From: Georgenia sp. EYE_87
GTDB lineage: Bacteria; Actinomycetota; Actinomycetes; Actinomycetales; Actinomycetaceae
Length of the DNA stretch: 64,000 nt
Assembly (NCBI RefSeq): GCF_023148685.1
Contig: NZ_JAHXNL010000017.1
Span: 1-64,000 of the forward strand
Reading direction: 5' to 3'
This document shows, piece by piece, positions 44,887 to 54,627 of the stretch. The notes below the pieces were generated by a model. That model saw only the letters and a program-made list of their open reading frames with translations, made no database searches and was not told where the DNA came from. A program made the translations under genes and the position numbers. The stretch's first letter is position 1; every line of letters begins with the position of its first letter.

Positions 44887-46176
44887 TCACAGCAGCGGCG
44901 CGAGCGGCTTGAGGACCCGCTCCAGGACGCGGCGGTGCAGCCCACGCTGCTCCCACTCCTCGAGCGTGAGCTGGCGGGAGTTGCCGAGATCGTTGAGGAA
45001 GATCTTCTCCATCTGCTCGGCCAGGTCGTCGTCGTACAGCTCGAGGTTGATCTCGAAGTTCCCGGTCATGGACAGCCGGTCGATGTTGGTCGTGCCCACC
45101 GTCGTCCAGCGGCCGTCCACGGTCATGGTCTTCGCGTGCACCATCGCGTCCTGGAAGAGCCAGATGGTGACCCCCGCCTCCAGCAGGCGCGAGTAGTAGG
45201 TGCGGGCCGCCCAGTCCGCGAGGATGTGGTTCGAGTACTCGGGGATGAGCACCCGGACGTCGACGCCCCGGCGGGAGGCTGAGATGAGGGCGTGAAGGAT
45301 CTCCCGGTCGGGGATGAAGTAGCCCTGCGTGATGTACACGTGGTCCTCGGCGCGGTCGATCGCCTCGAGATAGATGCCGCGTACCGGGAAGATCAGCCGG
45401 GCGGGCGCGTTCTGCGCCGCGCGGATCCGGGCGTCCCACGACCGCGCACCGCGGTCCGGGATCTCCGGGTGCTTCTTCTTGCGATGGTCGTTCCAGAAGT
45501 CGACGAAGGCGTTCTCCAGCTCCCAGGCCGAGGGGCCGTCCACCCGCAGGTGGGTGTCCCGCCACGTGGTGGCGTAGAGGTCGCCGATGTTGTACCCGCC
45601 CACGTAACCGGTCACGCCGTCGACCACCAGCAGCTTGCGGTGGTCGCGACCGGTCTTGCGCAGGTTGAGGGTCAGCAGGCCGGGCCGGAAGAAGGGGAAC
45701 TTCAGCACGTGCAGGTTCGGGAGGTCGGGGAACCGCTTGAACCGGGGGGAGACCACGCCGTTCCCCCAGCTGTCGAACACGATGAAGACCTCCACGCCGC
45801 GCTGCGCCGCGGCGAGGAGGGCGTCCTTGAACCGGTGCCCGGTCCTGTCCGCCTTCCAGATGAAGGTCTCGAAGTAGATGGTGTGCTCGGCGGTCTCGAT
45901 GCGCGCCAGCATGTCCTCGTACAGGTCGGCGCCGTAGGTGAACGTCGTGACCTGCGAGTCCGCCACCGCCACCCGTGCGGGCTCGGTCCGGGGAAACTCG
46001 CCCGACGGCGGCTCCCGGTGCTTGCGCACCCGGTCGACGGCCAGCACCGTGGCGATCGCCGAGGCCTGCAGCGTGGCCACCGCACCGACGTACCACCGAA
46101 CCGCACGCCACACGTCCCGAGGCTCGACGTGCGGGAGGCTGAGGACCGCGTGGCCGACGCGCTGACGGAGCGACAT
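44887..46176 (-). CDS. phospholipase-D-type cardiolipin synthase
   Basis: This 429-aa membrane-bound enzyme likely joins two phosphatidylglycerols, or a related pair, to make cardiolipin. It has an N-terminal membrane anchor (~30-48), then two HKD motifs: HRKLLVVDG (H-x-K-x4-D) in the first half and HAKTMTVDG in the second, both with following GG or GT-N residues. The spacing and the FETFIWKADRTG segment match the ClsB/ClsC group without the second N-terminal helix of ClsA. The start is ATG 46176 behind a TAGGTT box six bases upstream on the minus strand. It is divergent from a small unknown gene that also seems leaderless. Confidence 0.88.
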   Translation of the reverse strand: MSLRQRVGHAVLSLPHVEPRDVWRAVRWYVGAVATLQASAIATVLAVDRVRKHREPPSGEFPRTEPARVAVADSQVTTFTYGADLYEDMLARIETAEHTIYFETFIWKADRTGHRFKDALLAAAQRGVEVFIVFDSWGNGVVSPRFKRFPDLPNLHVLKFPFFRPGLLTLNLRKTGRDHRKLLVVDGVTGYVGGYNIGDLYATTWRDTHLRVDGPSAWELENAFVDFWNDHRKKKHPEIPDRGARSWDARIRAAQNAPARLIFPVRGIYLEAIDRAEDHVYITQGYFIPDREILHALISASRRGVDVRVLIPEYSNHILADWAARTYYSRLLEAGVTIWLFQDAMVHAKTMTVDGRWTTVGTTNIDRLSMTGNFEINLELYDDDLAEQMEKIFLNDLGNSRQLTLEEWEQRGLHRRVLERVLKPLAPLL

Positions 46177-46188
46177 GGCCCAAACCTA
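46176..46188 (-). promoter_or_regulatory. leaderless -10 box of the cardiolipin synthase gene
   Basis: Minus-strand TAGGTT (46188-46183) ends six bases before ATG 46176. Confidence 0.55.
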
Positions 46189-46345
46189 TGGCACGGCGCG
46201 GTCCGGAACATCCGCTGCGCGGCCTCCGCCCGCCACGCGCGACGGCGGCCCACCCCGTTACCTTCTAGCCATCCCTCGGGGCTGCCGGCACCCCGAGCAG
46301 CTGAGCCCGCAGCCCGGCTGCCGGGCCGCCCGCGCCTGGCTGGCC

Positions 46346-46358
46346 GATACTGGGCCGA
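46346..46358 (+). promoter_or_regulatory. leaderless -10 box of the 46358 gene
   Basis: GATACT (46346-46351) ends six bases before ATG 46358. Confidence 0.55.
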
Positions 46359-46777
46359 TGATCTCCCTCGAACTCGCGCGGGCCCTGCAGGAGGCCGGAC
46401 TGCGCTGGCACCCGGCGCCAGGGGACCGCTTCTCGATCGACCAGCCCGAGCTCGCCGGCGACGTCTTCACGATCTCGGAGATGACCGTCGAGGCGCGCAC
46501 GTACCCCACGGGCACGATCCTCGGCTTCAACGGCACCACCGAGTGGGCTCTGGACTCGGTGACGATCGACCAGACGGTGTGGCGGCCCCGTGAGGACCAG
46601 CTGAGAGAGCTCCTCGGCGCCACGTTCCGCCGGCTCGAGCGCGAGGTGGACGGCTACCGCGTGCGGGCGAGGTTCCCCGCCGGCCCGGGCACGGAGGACG
46701 TCGAGCACGCGGCCGCGGAGCCCGCCGACGCGTACGGCGCCGCGCTGCTGGACCTCATCGGCCGCTCGGCGCTCTAA
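46358..46777 (+). CDS. conserved hypothetical protein upstream of gatCAB
   Basis: This 139-aa soluble protein begins MISLELARALQEAGLRWHPAPGDRFSID and has a regular helix-strand pattern (VFTISEMTVEARTYPTGTILGFNGTTEWAL, then WRPREDQLRELLG). I recognise it only as a small actinobacterial family found beside gatCAB; no catalytic motif, metal site or membrane segment is present. The length is complete. The start is ATG 46358, six bases after GATACT. Only 31 bases separate it from gatC, but gatC has its own -10 box, so they are probably separate transcripts with some read-through. Confidence 0.7.
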   Translation: MISLELARALQEAGLRWHPAPGDRFSIDQPELAGDVFTISEMTVEARTYPTGTILGFNGTTEWALDSVTIDQTVWRPREDQLRELLGATFRRLEREVDGYRVRARFPAGPGTEDVEHAAAEPADAYGAALLDLIGRSAL

Positions 46778-46795
46778 GGGCCGCCGCCCGCCACG

Positions 46796-46809
46796 TAGAA
46801 TCTGCGGCA
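46796..46809 (+). promoter_or_regulatory. leaderless -10 box of gatCAB
   Basis: TAGAAT (46796-46801) ends seven bases before ATG 46809. It is the closest match to the -10 consensus among the leaderless candidates here. Confidence 0.6.
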
Positions 46810-47108
46810 TGTCCACCATCTCTTCCGACGAGGTCGCGCGCGTCGCGGCCCTGGCACGGATCGCGCTGACCCCCGAGGAGATCGACCGGCTCGCCGGCGA
46901 GCTCGACGTCATCGCCGGCGCCGTCGCCCGGGTCAACGAGGTCGCCACCCCCGACGTGCCCGCCACCTCCCACCCCATCCCGCTGAGCAACGTCTGGCGC
47001 GCGGACGAGGTGGTCGAGACCCTCGACGTCGACGCCGTCATGGCGGCGGCGCCCGAGGCGCACGACGGCATGTTCGCCGTTCCGCAGATCCTGGGGGAGG
47101 ACGCATGA
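46809..47108 (+). CDS. gatC: Asp-tRNA(Asn)/Glu-tRNA(Gln) amidotransferase subunit C
   Basis: GatC is the small scaffold subunit that wraps around GatA and GatB. The 99-aa protein begins [36 protein letters not shown], the family's helical N-terminus, and ends with the [16 protein letters not shown] clamp. It opens the gatC-gatA-gatB operon, overlapping gatA by four bases (ATGA). Transcription probably starts at its ATG, since TAGAAT lies seven bases upstream and there is no Shine-Dalgarno. Confidence 0.95.
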   Translation: MSTISSDEVARVAALARIALTPEEIDRLAGELDVIAGAVARVNEVATPDVPATSHPIPLSNVWRADEVVETLDVDAVMAAAPEAHDGMFAVPQILGEDA

Positions 47109-48613
47109 GCGACCTCACCCGCCGCACCGCGGCCGAGCTCGCCGAGCTGCTCCGCTCCCGCGAGGTGTCCAGCGTCGAGGTCACCCAGGCCCACCTTGAC
47201 CGGATGGCCGCCGTCGACGGCGCCGTCCACGCCTTCCTGCACACCAACACCGACGAGGCGCTCGCCGCGGCCGCCGACGTCGACGCCCGCCGGGCCGCGG
47301 GGGAGGACCTCCCCGAGCTGGCCGGCGTGCCGATCGCCGTCAAGGACGTCGTCGTGACCAAGGGGCAGGTCACCACCGCCGCCTCGAAGATCCTCGAGGG
47401 CTGGGTACCGCCCTACGACGCGACCATCGTGCGCAAGCTGCGCCAGGCAGGCATGCCGATCCTCGGCAAGACCAACATGGACGAGTTCGCCATGGGCTCC
47501 AGCACGGAGCACTCCGCCTACGGGCCCACGCGCAACCCGTGGGACCTCGAGCGCATCCCCGGCGGCTCGGGCGGCGGCTCCGCGGCCGCCGTCGCCGCCT
47601 TCGAGGCCCCGCTCGCCATCGGCACCGACACCGGCGGCTCCATCCGTCAGCCCGCGGCCGTCACCGGCACCGTCGGCACCAAGCCGACCTACGGCGGCGT
47701 CTCGCGCTACGGCCTCATCGCCATGGCGTCCTCGCTCGACCAGGCGGGCCCGGTCTCCCGCACGGTGCTCGACTCCGCGCTCCTGCACGAGGTCATCGGC
47801 GGGCACGACCCGCTCGACTCGACCTCGCTGACCGACCCGGTCGGCGGCCTCGTCGAGGCCGCCCGGTCCACAGACCTCGCCGGGGTGCGCGTGGGCATCG
47901 TCTCCGAGCTCGGCGGCGAGGGCTACCAGCCCGGCGTCCGCGCGAGCTTCGAGCACGCGGTGGAGCTGCTGCGCTCCGCCGGCGCGGAGGTCGTCGAGGT
48001 CTCCTGCCCCAGCTTCGAGTACGCGCTCGCCGCCTACTACCTGATCATGCCCGCGGAGGCGTCCTCGAACCTCGCCCGGTTCGACGGCATGCGCTTCGGG
48101 CTGCGGGTCGAGCCCGCCGACGGACCCGTCACCGCCGAGACCGTCATGGCCGCCACCCGCGGTCAGGGCTTCGGCGACGAGGTCAAGCGCCGGATCATCC
48201 TGGGCACCCACGCCCTCTCGGCCGGCTACTACGACGCCTACTACGGCTCCGCCCAGAAGGTGCGCACCCTCATCCAGCGCGACTTCGCGGCGGCCTTCGC
48301 CCAGGCCGACGTGCTGGTCTCGCCGACGGCGCCCACCACGGCGTTCCGCTTCGGCGAGAAGCTGGACGACCCGATGGCCATGTACCTCAACGACGTCGCC
48401 ACGATCCCGGCGAACCTCGCCGGCATCCCCGGCCTCTCGCTCCCCTCGGGCCTGAGCGACGACGGTCTGCCGGTCGGCTTCCAGGTGCTCGCCCCGGCCC
48501 GGGAGGACGCCCGGCTGTACCGGGTCGGCGGCGTCCTCGAGCGTCTGCTGACCAAGGAGTGGGGCGTGCCCCTGCTCGACAAGGCCCCCGAGCTGGAGGT
48601 GAGCGCCCGATGA
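47105..48613 (+). CDS. gatA: Asp-tRNA(Asn)/Glu-tRNA(Gln) amidotransferase subunit A
   Basis: GatA is the glutaminase subunit that releases ammonia for transamidation of mischarged tRNA. The 502-aa protein is an amidase-signature enzyme with the catalytic Lys in PIAVKDVVV (~79), the [14 protein letters not shown] glycine-serine core and the nucleophilic Ser region [13 protein letters not shown]. The C-terminal [29 protein letters not shown] block is standard. It overlaps both neighbours by four bases, ensuring equal production of the three subunits. Confidence 0.96.
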   Translation: MSDLTRRTAAELAELLRSREVSSVEVTQAHLDRMAAVDGAVHAFLHTNTDEALAAAADVDARRAAGEDLPELAGVPIAVKDVVVTKGQVTTAASKILEGWVPPYDATIVRKLRQAGMPILGKTNMDEFAMGSSTEHSAYGPTRNPWDLERIPGGSGGGSAAAVAAFEAPLAIGTDTGGSIRQPAAVTGTVGTKPTYGGVSRYGLIAMASSLDQAGPVSRTVLDSALLHEVIGGHDPLDSTSLTDPVGGLVEAARSTDLAGVRVGIVSELGGEGYQPGVRASFEHAVELLRSAGAEVVEVSCPSFEYALAAYYLIMPAEASSNLARFDGMRFGLRVEPADGPVTAETVMAATRGQGFGDEVKRRIILGTHALSAGYYDAYYGSAQKVRTLIQRDFAAAFAQADVLVSPTAPTTAFRFGEKLDDPMAMYLNDVATIPANLAGIPGLSLPSGLSDDGLPVGFQVLAPAREDARLYRVGGVLERLLTKEWGVPLLDKAPELEVSAR

Positions 48614-50115
48614 GCGCCCAGACCGAGACCCTGGTCGACTACGACGAGGCCGTGCGCAAGTACGACCCCGTGCTCGGCATCGAGGTGCACGTCGAGCTCG
48701 GCACGGCCACCAAGATGTTCGACGGCGCGCCCCAGACCTTCGGCGCCGCACCCAACACCGCCGTCACGCCCGTCTCCCTGGGCCTGCCGGGCGCACTGCC
48801 CGCGGTGAACGGCAAGGCCGTCGAGTACGCCGTGCGCATCGGGCTCGCGCTGAACTGCCAGATCGCGGAGTCCTGCCGGTTCGCCCGGAAGAACTACTTC
48901 TACCCGGACGTGCCGAAGAACTTCCAGACCTCGCAGTACGACGAGCCGATCGCGCACGACGGCTACCTCGACGTCGAGCTCTCCGACGGCGAGATCTTCC
49001 GCGTGCAGATCGAGCGGGCGCACATGGAGGAGGACGCCGGCAAGAACACCCACGTGGGCGGCTCCACCGGGCGCATCCACGGGGCCACGCACTCGCTGGT
49101 GGACTACAACCGCGCGGGCATCCCGCTGGTCGAGATCGTCACGCGGCCGATCGAGGGCGCCGGCGAGCGCGCCCCCGAGGTGGCCCGTGCGTACGTCAGC
49201 GCGCTGCGGGACATCTTCCGTTCGCTCGGCGTCTCCGAGGCGCGGATGGAGCGCGGGAACGTCCGCGCGGACGTCAACGTCTCCCTGCGGGCGAACCCCA
49301 CCGACCCGCTGGGCACCCGTACTGAGACGAAGAACGTCAACTCCTTCCGTTCCGTCGAGCGGGCCGTGCGGTACGAGATCTCGCGCCAGGCGGGCATCCT
49401 CGACGACGGCGGCTCGATCGTCCAGGAGACCCGGCACTGGCACGAGGACACCGGCACGACCTCTCCGGGCCGCGTGAAGTCGGACGCCGAGGACTACCGG
49501 TACTTCCCCGAGCCGGACCTGGTCCCGATCGCGCCGCCGCGCGAGTGGGTCGAGGAGATCCGGGCGTCCCTGCCGGAGCTGCCGGCCGTGCGCCGCCGCC
49601 GGCTGCAGGGCGAGTGGGGTTTCTCGGACGCCGAGATGCGCGACCTCGTCAACGCCGGCGCGAGCGACCTCGTCGAGGCCACCGTCGCGGCCGGCGCGGA
49701 CCCCGCCGCCGCCCGCAAGTGGTGGATGGGCGAGCTGTCCCGGACCGCGAAGAACGACGGTGTGAGCCTGGAGGAGCTGTCCGTGACGCCGGCGCAGGTG
49801 GCCGAGCTGGCCGCCCTCGTGGAGTCCGGGCGGATCAACGACAAGCTCGCCAAGCAGGTGCTGGCCGGCGTGCTGGCCGGCGAGGGCTCGCCCGAGGAGG
49901 TCGTCGTGGCCCGGGGCCTGGAGGTCGTCTCCGACGACGGCGCCCTCGAGGCGGCCGTCGACGAGGCGCTGGCGGCCAACCCCGACGTCGCGGAGAAGAT
50001 CCGCGGCGGCAAGGTCCAGGCCGCGGGCGCGATCGTCGGCGCGGTCATGAAGGCCACGCGCGGACAGGCGGACGCCGCGAAGGTGCGCGAGATCCTCATG
50101 GCGCGCATCGGCTGA
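48610..50115 (+). CDS. gatB: Asp-tRNA(Asn)/Glu-tRNA(Gln) amidotransferase subunit B
   Basis: GatB activates the tRNA-bound Asp or Glu with ATP and amidates it. The 501-aa protein shows the cradle domain with [42 protein letters not shown] and [17 protein letters not shown], then the helical and YqeY tail (~355-501, [27 protein letters not shown]). Presence of GatCAB implies indirect charging of Gln-tRNA or Asn-tRNA in this organism. The ATG overlaps the gatA stop. A 14-bp hairpin follows the gene. Confidence 0.96.
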   Translation: MSAQTETLVDYDEAVRKYDPVLGIEVHVELGTATKMFDGAPQTFGAAPNTAVTPVSLGLPGALPAVNGKAVEYAVRIGLALNCQIAESCRFARKNYFYPDVPKNFQTSQYDEPIAHDGYLDVELSDGEIFRVQIERAHMEEDAGKNTHVGGSTGRIHGATHSLVDYNRAGIPLVEIVTRPIEGAGERAPEVARAYVSALRDIFRSLGVSEARMERGNVRADVNVSLRANPTDPLGTRTETKNVNSFRSVERAVRYEISRQAGILDDGGSIVQETRHWHEDTGTTSPGRVKSDAEDYRYFPEPDLVPIAPPREWVEEIRASLPELPAVRRRRLQGEWGFSDAEMRDLVNAGASDLVEATVAAGADPAAARKWWMGELSRTAKNDGVSLEELSVTPAQVAELAALVESGRINDKLAKQVLAGVLAGEGSPEEVVVARGLEVVSDDGALEAAVDEALAANPDVAEKIRGGKVQAAGAIVGAVMKATRGQADAAKVREILMARIG

Positions 50116-50127
50116 CGCCCGCACGCG

Positions 50128-50159
50128 CGGCGGGTTCTCCCTGCGGGGAGGACCCGCCG
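50128..50159 (+). terminator. gatCAB terminator
   Basis: A 14-bp stem with one G-T type mismatch (50128-50141 with 50146-50159, loop TGCG) begins 13 bases after the gatB stop. Confidence 0.65.
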
Positions 50160-50263
50160 TCGCCGTCCCCGCCGGATGCCGATTTGGGCGGGGCACGGCG
50201 CGCGGGGAGCGGGCGAGCGCGGCGCGCGGGGCGCGGCCGGGGCTGCTGCGCGGACCGCCGGGA

Positions 50264-50269
50264 TAGGAT
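50264..50269 (+). promoter_or_regulatory. -10 box of the malic enzyme gene
   Basis: TAGGAT lies 37 bases before the ATG, giving a leader of about 30 bases that contains the GGAAGG Shine-Dalgarno. No clear -35 is visible. Confidence 0.45.
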
Positions 50270-50305
50270 GCAACGCACTTTCACCCCGCCCGGAAGGCTT
50301 CAGAC

Positions 50306-51727
50306 ATGGCACTCCCCAGCCCTAGCTACACGATCACCCTGCGGGTGGAGGTTCCGGCGTCGCAGCGGGCGACGAGCACGGTCGTCTCGGCCGTCGCGGA
50401 GGCCGGTGCGGCGGTCATGGGGGTCGACATCGTGCACTCCTCGACGACGAAGCTGACGGTCGACGTCACGTGCGACACGGTGGACGGCGAGCACGGGGAG
50501 CGCGTGCGGGACGCGCTGAACGCCCTGGAGGGCGTGCAGGTGCTGAAGATGTCGGACTCGACGTTCCTGATGCACCTGGGCGGGAAGATCGAGGTGGCGC
50601 TGAAGGTGCCGCTGAAGACCCGGCGCGACCTGTCGCGGGCGTACACCCCGGGTGTCGCGCGGGTGTGCCTGGCGATCGCGGAGAAGCCGGAGGACGCGCG
50701 CCGGCTGACGATCAAGCGCAACACGGTCGCGGTGGTCACGGACGGCACGGCGGTGCTGGGTCTGGGGGACATCGGTCCGGCGGCTGCGCTGCCGGTGATG
50801 GAGGGCAAGGCCGCCCTGTTCAAGGAGTTCGGGCACGTCGACGCGTGGCCGGTGTGCCTGGACACCAAGGACACCGAGGAGATCATCTCGATCGTCAAGG
50901 CGATGGCACCGGTCTACGGGGGGATCAACCTCGAGGACATCTCCGCGCCGCGGTGCTTCGAGATCGAGGCGCGACTGCGCGAGGAGCTGGACATCCCGGT
51001 CTTCCATGACGACCAGCACGGCACCGCGATCGTGGTGCTGGCGGCGCTGATCAACGCGTTGAAGGTGGTCGGCAAGTCGATGGAGGAGGTGCGCATCGTC
51101 GTCTCCGGCGTCGGGGCCGCCGGCTCGGCGATCATCAAGCTGCTCAAGGCCCAGGGCGCCCGGCACATCGTGGGCTTCGGACGCGGGGGCGCCCTCCACA
51201 GGGGCGCCACCAACGGCGACGAGTACCGCCGGTGGATCGCCGAGAACACCAACGAGGAGGAGTTCACCGGGACGCTGAAGGAGGGCCTGGCGGGGGCGGA
51301 CGTCTTCATCGGCGTCTCCGCGGGCAACATCCTCACCGGCGCGGACGTGGCGACGATGAACGACGACGCGATCGTCTTCGCCCTGGCCAACCCCACCCCC
51401 GAGGTCGACCCGATCGAGGCCGGCGAGACGGCGGCCGTGGTGGCGACCGGCCGGTCGGACTACCCGAACCAGATCAACAACGTCCTGGCCTTCCCGGGCC
51501 TGTTCCGCGGGCTGCTCGACGCCGGCGCCACCCACATCTCGCCGGAGCTGCTGCGGGTGGCGGCGGTGGCGATCGCCGAGGTCGTCTCCGACGACGAGCT
51601 CAACCCGGCGTTCATCATCCCCGGCGTCTTCGACACCCGGGTGGCGGAGGCCGTGGCCGACGCCGTGCGGACCGAGGCCCAGCGCCACCTCGACGAGCAG
51701 CGCGCCGACGCCGCCGAGGTGCGCTGA
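50306..51727 (+). CDS. NAD(P)-dependent malic enzyme with ACT domain
   Basis: Malic enzyme decarboxylates malate to pyruvate and makes NAD(P)H. The 473-aa protein has an N-terminal ACT-like regulatory domain (~8-85; [28 protein letters not shown]), followed by the short bacterial malic-enzyme core: [15 protein letters not shown] with the catalytic Tyr, [13 protein letters not shown] with the catalytic Lys, [16 protein letters not shown] for divalent metal, and the NAD fold [20 protein letters not shown] domains normally bind amino acids, so allosteric control is likely. The ATG has GGAAGG eight bases upstream. It is a single-gene unit ended by a 23-bp hairpin. Confidence 0.93.
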   Translation: MALPSPSYTITLRVEVPASQRATSTVVSAVAEAGAAVMGVDIVHSSTTKLTVDVTCDTVDGEHGERVRDALNALEGVQVLKMSDSTFLMHLGGKIEVALKVPLKTRRDLSRAYTPGVARVCLAIAEKPEDARRLTIKRNTVAVVTDGTAVLGLGDIGPAAALPVMEGKAALFKEFGHVDAWPVCLDTKDTEEIISIVKAMAPVYGGINLEDISAPRCFEIEARLREELDIPVFHDDQHGTAIVVLAALINALKVVGKSMEEVRIVVSGVGAAGSAIIKLLKAQGARHIVGFGRGGALHRGATNGDEYRRWIAENTNEEEFTGTLKEGLAGADVFIGVSAGNILTGADVATMNDDAIVFALANPTPEVDPIEAGETAAVVATGRSDYPNQINNVLAFPGLFRGLLDAGATHISPELLRVAAVAIAEVVSDDELNPAFIIPGVFDTRVAEAVADAVRTEAQRHLDEQRADAAEVR

Positions 51728-51730
51728 CCT

Positions 51731-51780
51731 CCGGCACGACGAAGGCCCTGGCCGTGCGGCCAGGGCCTTCGTCGTGCCGG
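51731..51780. terminator. strong bidirectional terminator, malic enzyme/DoxX
   Basis: A perfect 23-bp stem (51731-51753 with 51758-51780, loop GTGC) lies four bases after the malic enzyme stop and 28 bases from the convergent DoxX stop. It is the longest hairpin in the window. Confidence 0.92.
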
Positions 51781-51808
51781 GTCGGTACGACCCGTCGGCA
51801 TCGGTGGT

Positions 51809-52354
51809 TCAGCGGAGCCAGCTGTTGCCGACCTTGCCGCCCCACCACTTGCCGAGCCCCCACGTGTCGCCCGCGAGGGTGACCGCCGGGATGATCAGCA
51901 GCATGGCCTCGACCCAGTGGGAGTCGGTGATCGGGTTGGTCCCGTGCTCACCCACGAAGGGCAGGGCCGCCAGGTACATGAACAGCATGAGCAGGGTGCC
52001 GGTGACGGCGGCGATCTTCAGCCCGCAGCCCGTGATCAGCGCGACGCCGATGCCCAGCAGGCCGAGCATGAACAGGTAGTCGCCGAACGGGTTGGCGAAC
52101 AGCTGGAAGAAGCCGGCGAACGGCCCCTCGATGCCGTTGATGTATCCCTGGGCAGGGGTGCCGCCGTTCAGCATCGCGCGCTCCGCCGGGGTGGCGAAGC
52201 CGAGGCCGAACAGCTTGTCGATGAAGGCCCAGAGGAAGACCCACCCGATGATGATCCGGCCGACGGCCAGCGTCTTGCGGGCCGCGGACGAGGTGATGAT
52301 GTCTTCCTGGTAGGTCACCGCTCGCGCTGTGCGGTGCGGGGTCGTGGTAGCCAT
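51809..52354 (-). CDS. DoxX-family membrane protein
   Basis: This 181-aa protein has four membrane segments: ~29-49 (TLAVGRIIIGWVFLWAFIDKLFG), ~82-105 (FGDYLFMLGLLGIGVALITG), ~108-130 (KIAAVTGTLLMLFMYLAALPF) and ~147-162. This is the DoxX/SURF4-like four-helix pattern; actinobacterial members have been linked to thiol-oxidative stress and other redox roles but without proven chemistry. The ATG at 52354 has AAGGAG upstream. It is divergent from the urate operon across 264 bases, so the two could share control, though the AllR-type operator lies nearer uraD. Confidence 0.83.
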   Translation of the reverse strand: MATTTPHRTARAVTYQEDIITSSAARKTLAVGRIIIGWVFLWAFIDKLFGLGFATPAERAMLNGGTPAQGYINGIEGPFAGFFQLFANPFGDYLFMLGLLGIGVALITGCGLKIAAVTGTLLMLFMYLAALPFVGEHGTNPITDSHWVEAMLLIIPAVTLAGDTWGLGKWWGGKVGNSWLR

Positions 52355-52564
52355 CGTGCTCTCCTTCGAGCGGTTGTCACCTGATGAAGCTCTTGAGTAA
52401 GAGCATGGCGCGCCCAAATGTCCGTTTCCTGGGGCTAACGTCCCGTCCGTCGGAGTTGTCACCGACCGATCGGGGGAGATGCCCGTAGCCGCGCGGTCCG
52501 GAGTGCAGGACCGCTCGTCCCGGCCTCTTGACACCCGGTTCCGGGCCGAGTTGACTGCACGGGA

Positions 52565-52593
52565 TTGGAAGCGTGCTTCCAACATGTGAAAAT
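52565..52593 (+). promoter_or_regulatory. uraD-uraH-uox promoter with IclR/AllR-type operator
   Basis: -35 TTGGAA (52565-52570), 17-base spacer, -10 GAAAAT (52588-52593). A perfect palindrome TTGGAAGC-GT-GCTTCCAA (52565-52582) and a third half-site GAAA (52588-52591) make the composite GGAA/TTCC/GAAA motif (52567-52591) that overlaps the whole promoter. Confidence 0.7.
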
Positions 52594-52618
52594 CTCGACG
52601 ACATCGCCGGAGGACTTC

Positions 52619-53119
52619 GTGGCCCCAGGACTCGACCGGTTCAACGCGGCCGACCCGGCGGAGGCCAGGGCGCTGCTGCTGGCGTGCGCGACCGTCCCGC
52701 GCTGGGCCGAGGAGGTCGTGCGGGGCAGGCCGTACGCCACGGTCGCCGACGCCGTCGCCGCCGCCCGTGCCGCGGCCGACCCGTGGACGGACGAGGAGGT
52801 CGACGCCGCGCTGGCGCGCCACCCCCGGATCGGGGAGCGGCCGGAGGGGGAGGCGGCCGACGCCGAGCACTCCCGTCGCGAGCAGGCAGGCGTGGCCGGC
52901 ATGCACGAGGATCTCGCCCGTCGGCTCGCCGAGGGCAACCGCGCCTACGAGGAACGCTTCGGGCACGTCTTCCTCATCCGGGCCGCCGGCCGCGGGCCCG
53001 AGGAGATCCTCGCCGCGCTCGACGAACGCCTGACCCACGACCGCGCCACGGAGCGCCGGACCGCCGCGGAGCAGCTCCGGGAGATCGCCGTCCTCAGACT
53101 CCAGGGAGAGCTCTCATGA
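52619..53119 (+). CDS. uraD: OHCU decarboxylase
   Basis: UraD turns 2-oxo-4-hydroxy-4-carboxy-5-ureidoimidazoline into (S)-allantoin, the third step of urate breakdown. The 166-aa helical protein has the family landmarks LDRFNAADPAEARALLLACATVPRWAEEV, LARHPRIGERP (catalytic His in the HPRIG motif) and YEERFGHVFLIRAAGRGPEEIL, close to the usual ~165 aa. I start at GTG 52619, which has GGAGG five bases upstream; the earlier TTG 52565 and GTG 52586 lie inside the operator/promoter. It overlaps uraH by four bases and opens the urate operon. The usual partner enzymes follow directly. Confidence 0.93.
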   Translation: MAPGLDRFNAADPAEARALLLACATVPRWAEEVVRGRPYATVADAVAAARAAADPWTDEEVDAALARHPRIGERPEGEAADAEHSRREQAGVAGMHEDLARRLAEGNRAYEERFGHVFLIRAAGRGPEEILAALDERLTHDRATERRTAAEQLREIAVLRLQGELS

Positions 53120-53454
53120 CGTCGCACATCACCACCCACGTCCTCGACGCCGTCACCGGCGTCCCCGCCGCCGGCGTCGGGCTTCGGCTCTCGCGCCACC
53201 ACGCCGACCGGGTGACCGAGGTCGCCGCCGGCGTCACCGACCAGGACGGGCGCAACCGCGAGCTTGGCCCGGAGCGGCTCGAGGCGGGCACCTACCGCCT
53301 CGTCTTCGCCACCGGGGAGTACTTCGCCGCCCACGGCCGGCGCACGTTCTACCCCCAGGTCACGATCGACTTCGTCGTCGAGGAGGGGCAGGACCACTAC
53401 CACGTGCCGATCCTGCTCAGCCCGTTCGCCTACTCGACGTACCGCGGAAGCTGA
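53116..53454 (+). CDS. uraH: 5-hydroxyisourate hydrolase
   Basis: UraH opens the ring of 5-hydroxyisourate to give OHCU. The 112-aa transthyretin-like protein starts SHITTHVLDAVTGVPAAGVGL with the catalytic His in the THVLD strand, keeps the conserved Arg region (DQDGRNRELG) and ends in the diagnostic YRGS tetrapeptide (109-112). It is coupled to uraD by an ATGA overlap. Product order UraD-UraH-Uox in the operon lets the unstable intermediates be processed together. Assembly as a homotetramer is known for the family. Confidence 0.95.
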   Translation: MTSHITTHVLDAVTGVPAAGVGLRLSRHHADRVTEVAAGVTDQDGRNRELGPERLEAGTYRLVFATGEYFAAHGRRTFYPQVTIDFVVEEGQDHYHVPILLSPFAYSTYRGS

Positions 53455-53510
53455 CCGTCCGCCGCACGCCTCCCGTCCGTCCGCCGCACCACCCATCGAA
53501 GGAGCGAGAA

Positions 53511-54470
53511 ATGAGCGAGACCCTCACCGACCCGGCGGCCTCCGGCGCCCCCAGGAGCGACGGCTCGATCGTGCTGGGCGAGAACCAGTACGGCAAGGCC
53601 GAGGTGCGGCTGGTCAAGGTGGACCGGGACCAGCCGCGCCACCGCATCACCGACCTCTCGGTGACCTCCCAGCTGCGCGGCGACTTCACGGTGGCGCACA
53701 CCGAGGGCGACAACTCCCCGGTCGTGGCCACCGACACCCAGAAGAACACCGTCTTCGCCCTCGCCAAGGACGGCATCGGCTCTCCCGAGGAGTTCGCGAT
53801 CCGCCTCTCGGAGCACTTCACCACCTCCTTCGACTGGGTCACCGGGGGGCGTTGGGGCGTCAAGCAGTACACCTGGGAGCGCATCCGCACCTCGCTCCTC
53901 AACGACGCGGCGGGCGGCGAGCACAACCACTCCTTCGTCAAGGGCGGCACGGAGACGCGCACCGCCGTCGTCCAGCGGGACGGCGACGAGGTGTTCGTCG
54001 TGGCCGGGCTGGAGGACCTGTCGGTCCTGAAGTCCACCGGGTCGGAGTTCAAGGGCTTCCCGCGCGACCGCTACACGACGCTGGAGGAGACGGACGACCG
54101 GATCCTGGCCACGTCGGTGACCGCGCGGTGGCGCTACCTGAGCGACGACGTCGACTTCAACGCCGTCTACGGCGACGTGCGCCGCATCCTGCTCGAGACG
54201 TTCGCGGACGTGCACTCCTACGCCCTGCAGCAGACGCTGTACCAGATGGGCGCCCGGGTGCTCGAGGCGCACCCGGAGATCGGCGAGATCAAGTTCTCGA
54301 TGCCGAACCTGCACCACTTCCTCGTGGACCTCAAGCCCTTCGGCCTGGAGAACCCGAACGAGGTGTTCTACGCCGCGGACCGGCCCTACGGCCTCATCGA
54401 GGCGGAGGTCCGGCGTTCGGAGGTCCAGCCTGAGCCCCGGGCCTGGGCCACCGTGACCGGCTTCTGCTGA
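53511..54470 (+). CDS. uox: urate oxidase (factor-independent)
   Basis: Uricase oxidises urate to 5-hydroxyisourate with O2 and releases H2O2; no cofactor is needed. The 319-aa protein has two tunnelling-fold halves. Visible landmarks are LGENQYGKAEVRLVKV with the catalytic Lys, VVATDTQKNTVFALA with the catalytic Thr, the SFVKGG loop, FKGFPRDRYTTLEETDDRILATSV with the substrate Arg, and NLHHFLVDLKPFGLENPNEVFYAADRPYG at the C-terminus. The N-terminal 17 residues are an unconserved extension. GAAGGAG lies upstream of the ATG. The H2O2 it makes may be removed by the Bcp peroxiredoxin encoded in the neighbouring operon (inference). Confidence 0.96.
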   Translation: MSETLTDPAASGAPRSDGSIVLGENQYGKAEVRLVKVDRDQPRHRITDLSVTSQLRGDFTVAHTEGDNSPVVATDTQKNTVFALAKDGIGSPEEFAIRLSEHFTTSFDWVTGGRWGVKQYTWERIRTSLLNDAAGGEHNHSFVKGGTETRTAVVQRDGDEVFVVAGLEDLSVLKSTGSEFKGFPRDRYTTLEETDDRILATSVTARWRYLSDDVDFNAVYGDVRRILLETFADVHSYALQQTLYQMGARVLEAHPEIGEIKFSMPNLHHFLVDLKPFGLENPNEVFYAADRPYGLIEAEVRRSEVQPEPRAWATVTGFC

Positions 54471-54578
54471 CCGGCCCGCGGGACGGCGGACGGGCGTGGG
54501 TCTGCGTCCGGAGTCGTACGGTCGAGCGGGGGCTGCCGCTGCGGCTGCGCCTTTGACGGCGACGACGTCCGGGCGGCC

Positions 54579-54627
54579 GAGCTGCTCGGCGCGCGCTGAG
54601 GGCTGCTCAGCGCGCGCTGAGCAGCTC
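54579..54627. terminator. hairpin between uox and the IclR gene
   Basis: A 19-bp stem with one mismatch (54579-54597 with 54609-54627) and an 11-base loop spans the IclR stop codon. It should stop transcription from both sides. Confidence 0.7.

Noticed and set aside
52565-52618. Earlier uraD starts at TTG 52565 or GTG 52586
   Set aside because: Both lie inside the operator and the -10 box; GTG 52619 has GGAGG at proper spacing and gives the usual family length.
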